Below, one piece after another: positions 1-6,822 of a stretch of DNA of 25,733 nucleotides. Made by a program: the position numbers and the translations under genes. The DNA lies in contig CATVTM010000025.1 of assembly GCA_958346935.1 (NCBI GenBank), positions 1-25,733 on the forward strand, read 5' to 3'. Below the pieces are notes generated by a model. The model worked only from the letters and a program-made list of their open reading frames with translations, did not search any database and had not been told where the DNA came from. This DNA is from an uncultured Collinsella sp. Its GTDB lineage: Bacteria; Actinomycetota; Coriobacteriia; Coriobacteriales; Coriobacteriaceae. The stretch's first letter is position 1. Every line of letters starts with the position of its first letter.

Positions 1-81
1 TTTCGTAGTATACTGTGCAACACCTACTATATGACATATACTATGTGTCATATAGTAGGTGTTGCACAGTATACTACGAAA
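1..81. repeat. Long perfect inverted repeat over the padR promoter (probable operator)
   Basis: Bases 1-36 are the exact reverse complement of 46-81, with a 9-nt loop at 37-45. The inner part carries ATATGACA and TGTCATAT half-sites around the loop. A -10-like TATAGT lies at 51-56 in the right arm, about 38 bases before the PadR start codon at 94. PadR regulators usually repress their own promoter by binding dyads with ATGT/ACAT-type half-sites, so the core is a natural operator candidate. The arms are unusually long and begin exactly at the first base of the window. They could extend further left, or could be a fold-back artefact at a contig end. Confidence 0.7.
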
Positions 82-93
82 GGAGGTGTGCGG

Positions 94-414
94 ATGGAGG
101 CACAGATGAAGCGCGGCTTCCTCGAGGCCTGCGTGCTCGCGGCCGTCTCGGGCGAGGAATCCTACGGCTATCAGATCGTGAAGGACGTGCCCGCGAGCAT
201 GGGGCTCACGGAGTCCACGCTCTATCCGTTGCTCAAGCGCCTGGAGAAGGCGGGGTGCATCACGGCGCGCTCCGCCGAGCACAACGGGCGGCTGCGAAGG
301 TACTACCGCATCACGGACACCGGGCATGAGCGTATCGCCGAGTTCCTAGCCGAATGGCCATCCGTGCAGGAGATCTACCGTTACGTGAAGGGGGCGCACC
401 ATGACGCGCGATGA
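94..414 (+). CDS. PadR-family transcriptional regulator
   Basis: This 106-residue protein is a short PadR-type winged-helix DNA-binding repressor. The family pattern is clear: an N-terminal helix with RGFLEACVLAAVSGEESYGY, then the recognition region with LTESTLYPLLKRLEKAG at about 38-54, and the wing with RRYYRITDTG at about 68-77. The ATG at 94 is chosen because AAAGGAGG (79-86) lies 7 nt upstream; an in-frame ATG at 31 would put coding sequence through the palindromic operator. The 3' end overlaps the next gene by 14 bases, so the two are translationally coupled. PadR next to a DUF1700 membrane protein is a recurrent pair in Gram-positive bacteria, often responding to envelope or drug stress. 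The actual signal is unknown here. It is probably autorepressed through the upstream dyad. Confidence 0.9.
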   Translation: MEAQMKRGFLEACVLAAVSGEESYGYQIVKDVPASMGLTESTLYPLLKRLEKAGCITARSAEHNGRLRRYYRITDTGHERIAEFLAEWPSVQEIYRYVKGAHHDAR

Positions 415-1033
415 GTTCTTGAACCGGCTGGGCGAGCTTCTGGCCTGCCTGCCGGCAGATCAGGTAAAGGAAACGCAGGAGTTCTACGCGGAGGTCATCG
501 CCGACCGTATGGAGGACGGCATGACGGAGGCCGAGGCTGTGGCCGCCATGGGCACGCTCGGTGAGGTCGCCGAGGCAACGCTCGACGAACTGCCCGCCGT
601 GCCGCGCGCAATTGCGAGGACCAAGCGCAAGAGCACGGCGCTTCTATGGGCGCTCGCCATCGTGGGTTCTCCGGTATGGATTCCGCTGCTGCTCGCGTTC
701 GTCGCCGTTGCCGCTACAGTCTACATCTGCATTTGGGTTCTTGCGCTCTGCGTGTGGATCGTGGCCGCGGCATTCGGGGGCGCGGGCGTGGTGGGGCTCC
801 TGTTCACCGTGGACGGCATCATTATCGGGCATGTTCCGTACGTTTTAACCTCGATGGGAATGGGATTCGCTTCCATCGGTGTGGCGCTCCTCGCGGGAGC
901 CGGTGCCTGGACGGCGTCCAAGCAGATCGCGCGCCTCTCTGCCCTTTGGGCGAAGAAAGCCGTTTCGCCCTTCTGGAAAGATCGAGGCAATAAGAGCCGC
1001 AGGGGCGCTGAAGCGGCGCCGCTTACGGCATAG
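401..1033 (+). CDS. DUF1700/HAAS-domain membrane protein
   Basis: A 210-residue protein of the DUF1700 type. The first 70 or so residues match the soluble HAAS signalling domain: MTRDEFLNRLGELLACLPAD, then an acidic helix and EAEAVAAMGTLGEVA. Two long hydrophobic stretches (about 77-150) and a shorter one (about 152-170) follow, then a basic C-terminal tail. HAAS domains accompany PadR regulators and are thought to sense or relay envelope signals at the membrane; no enzymatic role is known. It starts 14 bases inside padR. A further small gene begins 14 bases after its stop, so the three form one operon. The family assignment is good; the specific function is not known. Confidence 0.85.
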   Translation: MTRDEFLNRLGELLACLPADQVKETQEFYAEVIADRMEDGMTEAEAVAAMGTLGEVAEATLDELPAVPRAIARTKRKSTALLWALAIVGSPVWIPLLLAFVAVAATVYICIWVLALCVWIVAAAFGGAGVVGLLFTVDGIIIGHVPYVLTSMGMGFASIGVALLAGAGAWTASKQIARLSALWAKKAVSPFWKDRGNKSRRGAEAAPLTA

Positions 1034-1047
1034 GAAGGAGTGCAGAC

Positions 1048-1311
1048 ATGTCCAGCGTAAAAAAGATTTACCTTGCCGTAGCGGGTGGGCTTGTTGCCAC
1101 GGGGCTCGTCCTGGCTGCTATCGGATTTGTAGCCTCCGGCTTTAACCTCGCTGTGTTCAACACACAGATCGACCTGCGCGATGACACCATCATTCTGGGT
1201 GGTGTTGAAATAGACGACCCGGCAGGGCTTCCACTCATCGAGCAGCTTGCCGAGGTTGGCGAGATCCATATTGGATCTGCAACGACTGGTTCGTCTTCTC
1301 CTCGCAAATGA
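1048..1311 (+). pseudogene. Truncated third gene of the PadR/DUF1700 operon (DUF4097-like remnant)
   Basis: This reading frame of 87 codons begins with a good site (AAGGAG at 1034-1039, ATG at 1048). It encodes an N-terminal membrane anchor (about residues 6-30: VAGGLVATGLVLAAIGFVAS) followed by about 45 residues of extracytoplasmic sequence. The third gene of such operons is commonly a DUF4097 beta-helix 'adhesin' protein of well over 200 residues. Here the frame ends soon after GEIHIGS with an unrelated, low-complexity tail (ATTGSSSPRK), and a REP-like palindrome follows within 80 bases. I read this as a gene whose 3' part was lost by rearrangement. A genuine short protein cannot be excluded. 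Confidence 0.55.
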
Positions 1312-1385
1312 TCGAGCTCGTAGCAGCCATCCCCCTTCGGGCACACCACGACGGGCGTGAGCACGCCGCGCTCGGGGCCTTTTGA
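1272..1385 (-). other. Short reading-frame fragment of foreign origin, unidentified (weakly ParB-like)
   Basis: Read on the minus strand, this stretch codes for KGPERGVLTPVVVCPKGDG followed by CYELDHLRGEDEPVVAD, with good codon quality and no start of its own. GVLTPVVV..KGDG.YEL resembles the opening of ParB/Srx-type domains, but the following residues do not continue that fold. It sits exactly between the break in the upstream operon gene and the REP palindrome, so it is probably a fragment brought in with, or left by, the rearrangement. The identity is a guess; the fragment could also be chance coding potential. Confidence 0.2.
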
Positions 1386-1387
1386 CC

Positions 1388-1443
1388 TAGTCATTGGGGA
1401 CGTTCTTAGACGACTAGTCATTCAAGAACGTCCCCAACGACTA
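1388..1443. repeat. REP-like palindrome with GTCCCC arms
   Basis: TAGTCATTGGGGACGTTCTT (1388-1407) pairs with AAGAACGTCCCCAACGACTA (1424-1443), with one mismatch that is a G-T wobble in RNA. The 16-nt loop contains the perfect palindrome GACTAGTC (1412-1419). Two more GTCCCC motifs follow, at 1452-1457 and inside GGAACGTCCCCAAG (1474-1487). This looks like a REP/BIME element of the kind mobilised by Y1 (IS200/TnpA-REP) transposases. No transposase gene is present in the window. Confidence 0.65.
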
Positions 1444-1580
1444 TAAGGAGTGTCCCCAGATGCCGGCAGAAAAGGAACGTCCCCAAGTGTCACCCCCCAT
1501 GTGCCAGCGACAACGGCAACGCCGATGTTTTGGCAATGTCAGCAAGCGGGCCGCATTTGAGACAAGGTGACGTGAAACGA

Positions 1581-1609
1581 AAGGGCGCAGACCTTCTGGT
1601 CGCGCCCTT
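1581..1609 (-). terminator. Hairpin terminator of the liv operon
   Basis: The stem AAGGGCGC plus GACC pairs through a TTCT loop, with one bulged base, and the minus-strand transcript continues into TTTCGTTT. It lies about 80 bases past the livF stop. A second hairpin with stem CCGCCGTTC/GAACGGCGG (1660-1668/1673-1681) immediately follows the stop and may protect the 3' end. The T-run is interrupted, so termination may be partial. Confidence 0.6.
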
Positions 1610-1687
1610 GAAGTTGAACGTCAGATTGTCCAAATGCGGCCCGCGCAGCGTCGGCCGGTCCGCCGTTCAGTAGAACGGCGGAACCTC

Positions 1688-2401
1688 CTAACCGCCCAGA
1701 TAGGCTTTGCGGACGTTGTCGTCGTGCAGCAGCTCTTGGCCGGTGCCGGTCATGGTGATCTTGCCGGTCTCGAGCACGTAGCCGCGTGTGGCGATGGAAA
1801 GAGCCATCTGTGCGTTTTGCTCGACCAGAAGCACCGTGGTGCCGGCCTTATGCAAATCCTCGACAATCTGGAAGATCTGCTCAATCAGAATCGGCGCCAG
1901 GCCCATGGAAGGTTCGTCGAGCATGAGCAGCTTGGGGTTGCTCATAAGGGCGCGGCCCATAACGAGCATCTGCTGCTCGCCGCCCGAAAGGGTGCCGGCG
2001 ACCTGGCGACGGCGCTCCTTCAGGCGCGGGAACTGCTCGTAGACGCGCTCAAGGCCCGGAGCCACCGTGGACTTGGGTTGCGTATAGGCGCCCATCTCCA
2101 GGTTCTCCTCAACCGTCATCTGCAAAAAGGCGCGACGTCCCTCGGGAACCTGAGCCAGACCCTTGCCCACCAGCTTGTCGGCGGGCGTATGGGTAATGTC
2201 CTCGCCCATAAACTTGATGGAGCCGGTCTTGGAGCGCAGCAGGCCCGAGACGGTCTTGAGCGTTGTGGACTTGCCAGCGCCGTTCGCGCCGATCAGAGCC
2301 ACGATCTCGCCCTCGTTAACGTTAAAGGAGATGTCCTTGATGGCGTGGATGGCGCCGTACCAGACGTTGATGTTGTAGACGGAAAGCATCGGCTCTGCCA
2401 T
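1688..2401 (-). CDS. livF: Branched-chain amino acid ABC transporter ATP-binding protein LivF
   Basis: A 237-residue cytoplasmic ATPase, one of the two that power branched-chain amino acid uptake through LivHM. It has Walker A GANGAGKST (38-46), the ABC signature LSGGEQQ (138-144) and Walker B LLMLDEP (158-164). The switch region reads LVEQN instead of the usual histidine, which is typical of LivF. Length is normal for the family. The ATG directly abuts the livG stop (TAAATG), and its ribosome site AAGGGGGAG lies in the end of livG, so the two ATPases are co-translated. It is the last gene of the minus-strand liv operon and is followed by a hairpin terminator. Urea or short-chain amide Liv-type systems are alternatives, but the gene set is the standard LivJHMGF one. 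Confidence 0.95.
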   Translation of the reverse strand: MAEPMLSVYNINVWYGAIHAIKDISFNVNEGEIVALIGANGAGKSTTLKTVSGLLRSKTGSIKFMGEDITHTPADKLVGKGLAQVPEGRRAFLQMTVEENLEMGAYTQPKSTVAPGLERVYEQFPRLKERRRQVAGTLSGGEQQMLVMGRALMSNPKLLMLDEPSMGLAPILIEQIFQIVEDLHKAGTTVLLVEQNAQMALSIATRGYVLETGKITMTGTGQELLHDDNVRKAYLGG

Positions 2402-3262
2402 TTAGTTCTCCCCCTTATCCTGCTTGCCCAGATATGCCTCGATAACGGCATCGTTGTTCTGGATCTCCTCGGCCGTACCCTTGGCGATAACCTTGCCAAA
2501 GTTAAGCACGCAGATGCCCTCGCAGATGTTCATAACGAGCGACATATCATGCTCGATAAGCATGATGGCGATGCCGAAGGTGTCGCGGATCTTGACGATG
2601 TTCTCCATGAGCTCCGCGGTCTCGGACGGGTTCATGCCGGCGGCAGGCTCGTCGAGCAACAGCAGCTTGGGGTTGGTGGCAAGCGCGCGGACGATCTCCA
2701 GACGACGCTGAGCGCCGTAAGGCAGCGAGCCGGCCTGTTCATTTGCCAGGTGCTCCATGTCAAAAATGGACAGCAGCTCCATGGCGCGCTCGTGGGCGGC
2801 CTTCTCGTGCTTCCAATACGTCGGCAGGCGCAGCACGCCCTCAAAGCCGGAGTAGCGCTCCTGATTGTGCAGACCGACCTTGACGTTATCCTCCACCGTC
2901 ATGGTATTGAACAGGCGAATGTTCTGGAAGGTACGGGCAATACCCATGCGGTTGACCTGATAGACCGACTTGCCCGAGGTGTCCTCACCATCGAGCAGGA
3001 TGGTGCCATGCGTGGGCTGGTACACCTTGGTGAGCAGGTTGAAGACCGTGGTCTTGCCGGCACCGTTGGGGCCGATGAGACCAGCGATCTCGGTCTTGCC
3101 GATGGTTAGGCTAAAGTCGTCGACCGCCTTGAGGCCGCCAAACTCAATGCCCAGGTGGATGCACTCGAGCGCCGGGCGCTGGCCCAGGTCGCGGTCGGGG
3201 ACAATGGCGCCAGAAGGATACGGGACCATCTTGCCCTTGTTGAACTCAAACTTACTGGGCAT
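2402..3262 (-). CDS. livG: Branched-chain amino acid ABC transporter ATP-binding protein LivG
   Basis: A 286-residue ATPase partner of LivF. Walker A GPNGAGKT is at 64-71, the family-specific signature LPYGAQR at 180-186, Walker B LLLLDEP at 200-206 and the switch histidine in IEHDM at 236-240. The first 30 residues precede the ABC core and are longer than in many LivG proteins. The ATG at 3262 is chosen because AAGGAGG lies 9 nt upstream, inside the end of livM; the coding regions overlap by 11 bases. A longer start at 3289 is possible but has no ribosome site. It acts with LivF on the inner face of the LivHM channel. Confidence 0.94.
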   Translation of the reverse strand: MPSKFEFNKGKMVPYPSGAIVPDRDLGQRPALECIHLGIEFGGLKAVDDFSLTIGKTEIAGLIGPNGAGKTTVFNLLTKVYQPTHGTILLDGEDTSGKSVYQVNRMGIARTFQNIRLFNTMTVEDNVKVGLHNQERYSGFEGVLRLPTYWKHEKAAHERAMELLSIFDMEHLANEQAGSLPYGAQRRLEIVRALATNPKLLLLDEPAAGMNPSETAELMENIVKIRDTFGIAIMLIEHDMSLVMNICEGICVLNFGKVIAKGTAEEIQNNDAVIEAYLGKQDKGEN

Positions 3263-4331
3263 CGGCTGCCACCTCCTTCTTGGGAGCAAAGCGATCCTTA
3301 ATGCGTGCGAAGAACGCCTTGAGCTGCGGGTTGTTGGTAAAGATCATGACCAGAATCAGCACGATGGCGTAGATGAGCATGCGGTAGTCCGAGAACTGAC
3401 GGAGCAGCTCGGGAAGCACCGTGAGCAACGCCGCGGCGATGACGGAGCCGCGCATATTGCCCAGACCGCCCAGGACCACGAACACCAGAATGAGGATGGA
3501 CGTGTTGAAGTCGAACTTGGTGGCGGAGAGCTGCGAGAAGTTACCGCCGAAGAGGGCTCCGGCAGCACCGGCGAGGGCAGCGGAAACCACGAAGGCGATC
3601 ATGCGGTACTGGGTGACGGAGATGCCCACGGACTCGGCTGCAATCTTGTTATCGCGCACGGCCATGATGGCACGGCCGGTACGGCTGCGAACCAGGTTGA
3701 GCACGATCACGAGTGCGACCATGACCAGGATGGCACCGGCGAGGAAGGTCGAATAGGTCGACACGCCCGAGGCACCCTGCGCGCCCTTGATGATGGCGGT
3801 GCCGTCCTCGAGCAGGTGCAGGTCGTCGATCGTGGAGTTACCCGTGATGTTAAAGATCACGTGCAGGCCGCGGGAGTCGACGCCCACGATAAGGCAGGTG
3901 ACGATCTCTTTGATGATCTCGCCAAAGGCCAGCGTCACGATGGCCAGGTAGTCGCCGCTCAGGCGAAGGACCGGGATGCCGATCAAGAAACCCAGAATGG
4001 CGGCGGCGATAGCACCGACCACGATGCTGATGATAAGGCGCATCGGATCGGAGGGAACGGCGTTCTCGAGGGCGACCGCGGTGACTATGCCCGTATAAGC
4101 ACCGACGCTCATAAAGCCCGCGTGGCCCAGCGACAGGTCGCCCGCGATACCGACGACGAGGTTAAGCGAGATGGCCATGACGATGTAGGCCGTGATGGGA
4201 ACCAGCTGACCGGCGATCATGCGCGGGATCATGTGGTTGGACTGCATAAAGAACACGATGGCAAAGGCCACGATGCACATGGCGTACGTGACAAAGTCGT
4301 GACGCGTCTGCTTGTCTTTAAGGAACTTCAT
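3252..4331 (-). CDS. livM: Branched-chain amino acid ABC transporter permease LivM
   Basis: A 359-residue integral membrane permease with about ten hydrophobic segments. Family landmarks are SLNLVVGIAGDLSLGHAGFM near the start, LSGDYLAIVTLAFGEI in the middle, and the cytoplasmic coupling loop GRAIMAVRDNKIAAESVGI that contacts the ATPases. The loop is followed by the conserved GGLGNMRGS. The ATG at 4331 is favoured, with AGGTGAG just upstream; an in-frame GTG at 4340 that abuts the livH stop is the alternative. The gene lies between livH and livG, with a coding overlap into livG. It pairs with LivH to form the membrane channel. Confidence 0.93.
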   Translation of the reverse strand: MKFLKDKQTRHDFVTYAMCIVAFAIVFFMQSNHMIPRMIAGQLVPITAYIVMAISLNLVVGIAGDLSLGHAGFMSVGAYTGIVTAVALENAVPSDPMRLIISIVVGAIAAAILGFLIGIPVLRLSGDYLAIVTLAFGEIIKEIVTCLIVGVDSRGLHVIFNITGNSTIDDLHLLEDGTAIIKGAQGASGVSTYSTFLAGAILVMVALVIVLNLVRSRTGRAIMAVRDNKIAAESVGISVTQYRMIAFVVSAALAGAAGALFGGNFSQLSATKFDFNTSILILVFVVLGGLGNMRGSVIAAALLTVLPELLRQFSDYRMLIYAIVLILVMIFTNNPQLKAFFARIKDRFAPKKEVAADAQ

Positions 4332-4340
4332 AACGCTCAC

Positions 4341-5222
4341 CTACACCTTCTCGGGGACGTACTTGCCCAAGAGGCCGGCAGGCTTGACGAGCAGGACGAT
4401 GATCAGAACACCAAAGACGATGGAGTTGGCAAGGCTCGTGGAAATGTAGGCCTGTGCCATTGCCTCGATGATGCCGATGAGAATGCCACCGACAAAGGCG
4501 CCGGGGATGGAGCCGATACCACCGAAGACGGCGGCGTCGAAGGCCTTGATGCCAGGCATGGCGCCCGTCGTGGGCTGCAGCACCGGCGAGTAGGAGCACA
4601 GCAGCACGCCGGCGATGGCGGCAAGGGCAGAGCCAATGGCAAACGTCATCGAAATGGTACGGTTGACGTTGATGCCCATGAGCTGAGCGGCGGCCTTGTC
4701 CTCCGAAACGGCACGCATGGCCTTGCCCATCTTGGTCTTACCCGTAAAGAACACCAGGCCGGCCATGATAACCAGGCAGGCGACGATGGTGACGAGCGAG
4801 ACGGCGCTCACGTTGTACTTGGCCAAGAACTCCGGCACCGGGAAGGTGACGAGCGAAGTAAAGTTCTTGGGCGTGGCGCCCCACAGGAGCTGGGCGGCAT
4901 TCTGCAGGAAGTAGGACACGCCGATGGCCGTGATCAGAACGGCCAGCGGTCCCGCCTGGCGCAGCGGCTTGTAGGCCAGGCCCTCGATGAGAACACCGAG
5001 AACCGTGCAGACCGCACAAGAGAGAATTACAGAAGCCCAGCCCGGGAGGCCGAGATACGACGTGGCGCAGAACGAGACATAGGCACCGACCATGATGACG
5101 TCGCCGTGAGCGAAGTTCAGCATCTTGGCGATACCGTAGACCATGGTGTAGCCCAACGCGATGATGGCGTAGACGCTGCCCATGGACAGGCCGTTGACCA
5201 GGTATTGGATAAAGACCGTCAT
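4341..5222 (-). CDS. livH: Branched-chain amino acid ABC transporter permease LivH
   Basis: A 293-residue membrane permease. It opens with the classical LivH sequence QYLVNGLSMGSVYAIIALGY and has MLNFAHGDVIMVGAY at about 39-53 and the coupling loop GKAMRAVSEDKAAAQLMGIN. Near the C-terminus GGIGSIPGAFVGG marks the family. The start at 5222 is chosen because the AAAGGGGG ribosome site lies 9 nt upstream; a nearer ATG at 5231 would sit directly on that site. It is separated from the binding-protein gene by 139 bases that hold two hairpins, which may lower permease expression relative to the binding protein, as is usual for such operons. Confidence 0.94.
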   Translation of the reverse strand: MTVFIQYLVNGLSMGSVYAIIALGYTMVYGIAKMLNFAHGDVIMVGAYVSFCATSYLGLPGWASVILSCAVCTVLGVLIEGLAYKPLRQAGPLAVLITAIGVSYFLQNAAQLLWGATPKNFTSLVTFPVPEFLAKYNVSAVSLVTIVACLVIMAGLVFFTGKTKMGKAMRAVSEDKAAAQLMGINVNRTISMTFAIGSALAAIAGVLLCSYSPVLQPTTGAMPGIKAFDAAVFGGIGSIPGAFVGGILIGIIEAMAQAYISTSLANSIVFGVLIIVLLVKPAGLLGKYVPEKV

Positions 5223-5268
5223 GTTCCACATCCCCCTTTCGAATAGGTTTCCAGTTGATGTATGAAAC

Positions 5269-5330
5269 AGGGACGTTACATCGTCCCTAGATACCAAGCA
5301 AGCAGGGAAGGCCAAAACCTCCCCTGCTTG
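5269..5330 (-). terminator. Pair of hairpins between livJ and livH (attenuator candidates)
   Basis: AGGGACG/CGTCCCT (5269-5275/5282-5288) and CAAGCAGGG/CCCTGCTTG (5299-5307/5322-5330) form two adjacent stems in the livJ-livH leader. Neither has a long U-run. They more likely stabilise the 3' end of the livJ transcript or attenuate read-through than stop transcription fully. Confidence 0.4.
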
Positions 5331-5361
5331 GGATCAAAACCGCTCTATGTAAGGCGGCCTA

Positions 5362-6549
5362 TTAGGCCTGTACGTACTTGCCGTCGGTGATGACGTACGC
5401 CGTGGGGTCCTTCTGGACCTGGCCCTTGTCGTTCCAGGAAAGCTTGCCGGTCAGACCGTCAACGGTGATCTTGAGCATGGCCTCGGGCAGCTTCTCGGCG
5501 ACCTTGGTCGGGTCGGCGTCGACGCCCAGGCCGGCCTCCTTGAGAGCCTCGACCACAGCGTGCACGCCGTCGTAGGCGTCGGCGGCAAACTGGTCGGGGG
5601 TATCACCATAAGCGTCCTTATAGGCGTTGACGAAGTCGGCGTTCTTCTCGTCGTCGGCAGAGAACGGGGTCATGAGCAGCAGGCCCTCGGCAAGGGAGGT
5701 GTCGAAGCCCTCCACACCCAGGATGCCGTCCATGCCGTCGCAGCCCATCATCTTGACGTCGTAGCCCATGTCCTTGGCGTTCTTGAGCAGGACAGACGCC
5801 GGCGTGTAGTAGATCGGCGCGAAGATCATGGTGGCGCCGGCCTGCTTGGCCTTGGTGAGCTGGTTGGTGAAGCTCGTGGAAGAGTCGTCCTTAAAGGTTT
5901 CCTCGTCAACGATCTCGAGCTTGGACTCAGCGGCCTGGGCCTTAAAGGCATCCGCGATGCCCGAAGAATAGGCGTCGCCGGAGTTATAGAAGAGCACGAA
6001 TTTCTCGTCCGCATACTTCTGAGCCAGGAACTTGGCAGCGTTGACGCCCTGGTTGGGGTCGGTAAAGCAAACCTGGAAGACGCAATCCTTGCCCTTGGTG
6101 ACGTCCTCGGAGGACGCGGACGGGGTGATCATGAACGTCTCGGGGTCCTTGCCGCACTCGGCGGCAACGGCAACCGATGCACCCGTGGTGGTCGGGCCGA
6201 CGAGGGCCTGCATACCCCAGTCCAGAAGATTATTAAAGGCGTTGACGGCCTTCTCGCCGTCGGCCTGATCGTCCTCGGCCTTGCTGGCAAGCGGAAGTTC
6301 CTTGGTGGAGAAATCCTTGCAGCCAAGCTCGACGGCCTGAGTAACGGACTTGCCATAGGAGGCATTTGCACCGGTCAGCGGGCCGATGGTACCGATCTTA
6401 AACGAAGCGTCGCTCGAAGCGGAACCGCTATCGCCGCCGTTGGAGGAGCAGCCAGCTAGAATGGACATCGCCCCCAGACCTGCTGCGCTCGCGATAACGC
6501 TCCTGCGATTCATAACAGGGTTCAATGACTTACCGGTGAGGCTCGACAT
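5362..6549 (-). CDS. livJ: Branched-chain amino acid ABC transporter substrate-binding lipoprotein (first copy, operon-linked)
   Basis: A 395-residue periplasmic-binding-protein type I (Leu/Ile/Val-binding) lipoprotein that delivers substrate to LivHM at the outer face of the membrane. The signal peptide contains a twin arginine (R15-R16) and ends in the lipobox LAGC with Cys34 as lipidation site; a Ser/Gly-rich linker follows. The mature part starts with FKIGTIGPLTGANASYG, and the family segments TPSASSEDVT and FAPIYYTPASVLLKNAKDMG are present. The ATG at 6549 has AGGAG four bases past a GAG run just upstream; M13 is a possible internal start. It heads the livJHMGF operon and is closely related to the second copy at 6821-7987, the two sharing long identical blocks. 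Confidence 0.93.
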   Translation of the reverse strand: MSSLTGKSLNPVMNRRSVIASAAGLGAMSILAGCSSNGGDSGSASSDASFKIGTIGPLTGANASYGKSVTQAVELGCKDFSTKELPLASKAEDDQADGEKAVNAFNNLLDWGMQALVGPTTTGASVAVAAECGKDPETFMITPSASSEDVTKGKDCVFQVCFTDPNQGVNAAKFLAQKYADEKFVLFYNSGDAYSSGIADAFKAQAAESKLEIVDEETFKDDSSTSFTNQLTKAKQAGATMIFAPIYYTPASVLLKNAKDMGYDVKMMGCDGMDGILGVEGFDTSLAEGLLLMTPFSADDEKNADFVNAYKDAYGDTPDQFAADAYDGVHAVVEALKEAGLGVDADPTKVAEKLPEAMLKITVDGLTGKLSWNDKGQVQKDPTAYVITDGKYVQA

Positions 6550-6820
6550 GCGGCTCTCCTCTCAAATCTCGTCGGGTTTCGGTTACCCGACAGGCCATCC
6601 TTCGCCGTGTTCGGCGTTCGCAAAATAGTAGACGCTTTAGTTAAGAAAAGTGGCGATTATTTCAACTTTTCTTTGGACTCAGATATTTATCCATATTTCT
6701 GCGTATTTTTACCGCTTTATGCAGGTCTGCCACTTTATTGTGTAAAAGTAATGTTTCCATTCTGTTACAAGCGTCCTCGCCCTGAATAAAAGAGCCACGC
6801 CAGTTCCGTTTTATACGCTC
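6550..6820 (-). promoter_or_regulatory. AT-rich spacer with the probable livJ (first copy) promoter and leader hairpin
   Basis: This 271-base stretch is much more AT-rich than its surroundings and contains no credible gene. A -10-like TACTAT (minus strand, 6625-6630) lies about 75 bases before the start codon, without a clear -35. A stem GTCGGGT/ACCCGAC (6571-6577/6585-6591) lies in the leader just before the ribosome site. The far end holds the weak terminator of the upstream copy. Confidence 0.35.
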
Positions 6821-6822
6821 TT
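6790..6822 (-). terminator. Weak terminator after the second livJ copy
   Basis: AAGAGC (overlapping the stop codon) pairs with GCTCTT across a 21-nt loop and is followed by TTTTATT on the minus strand. The stem is only 6 bp, so some read-through into the livJHMGF operon is likely. Confidence 0.4.

Larger units (their letters stand above)
1312..1687. other. Gene-free spacer between the truncated operon gene and livF
   Basis: This 376-base spacer contains no convincing gene. In order it holds the unidentified minus-strand fragment, the REP-like palindrome, further GTCCCC motifs, a large dyad (GCGGGCCGCATTTGAGACA at 1546-1564 against TGTCCAAATGCGGCCCGC at 1627-1644) that encloses the liv terminator, and a small hairpin directly after the livF stop (1660-1681). 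It is an accessory-type junction between the left operon and the convergent liv operon. Confidence 0.6.

Noticed and set aside
2970..5246. Long plus-strand open frame opposite livH/livM/livG
   Set aside because: It is His/Asp/Gly-rich and runs antisense to three well-conserved liv genes, so it is a shadow frame.
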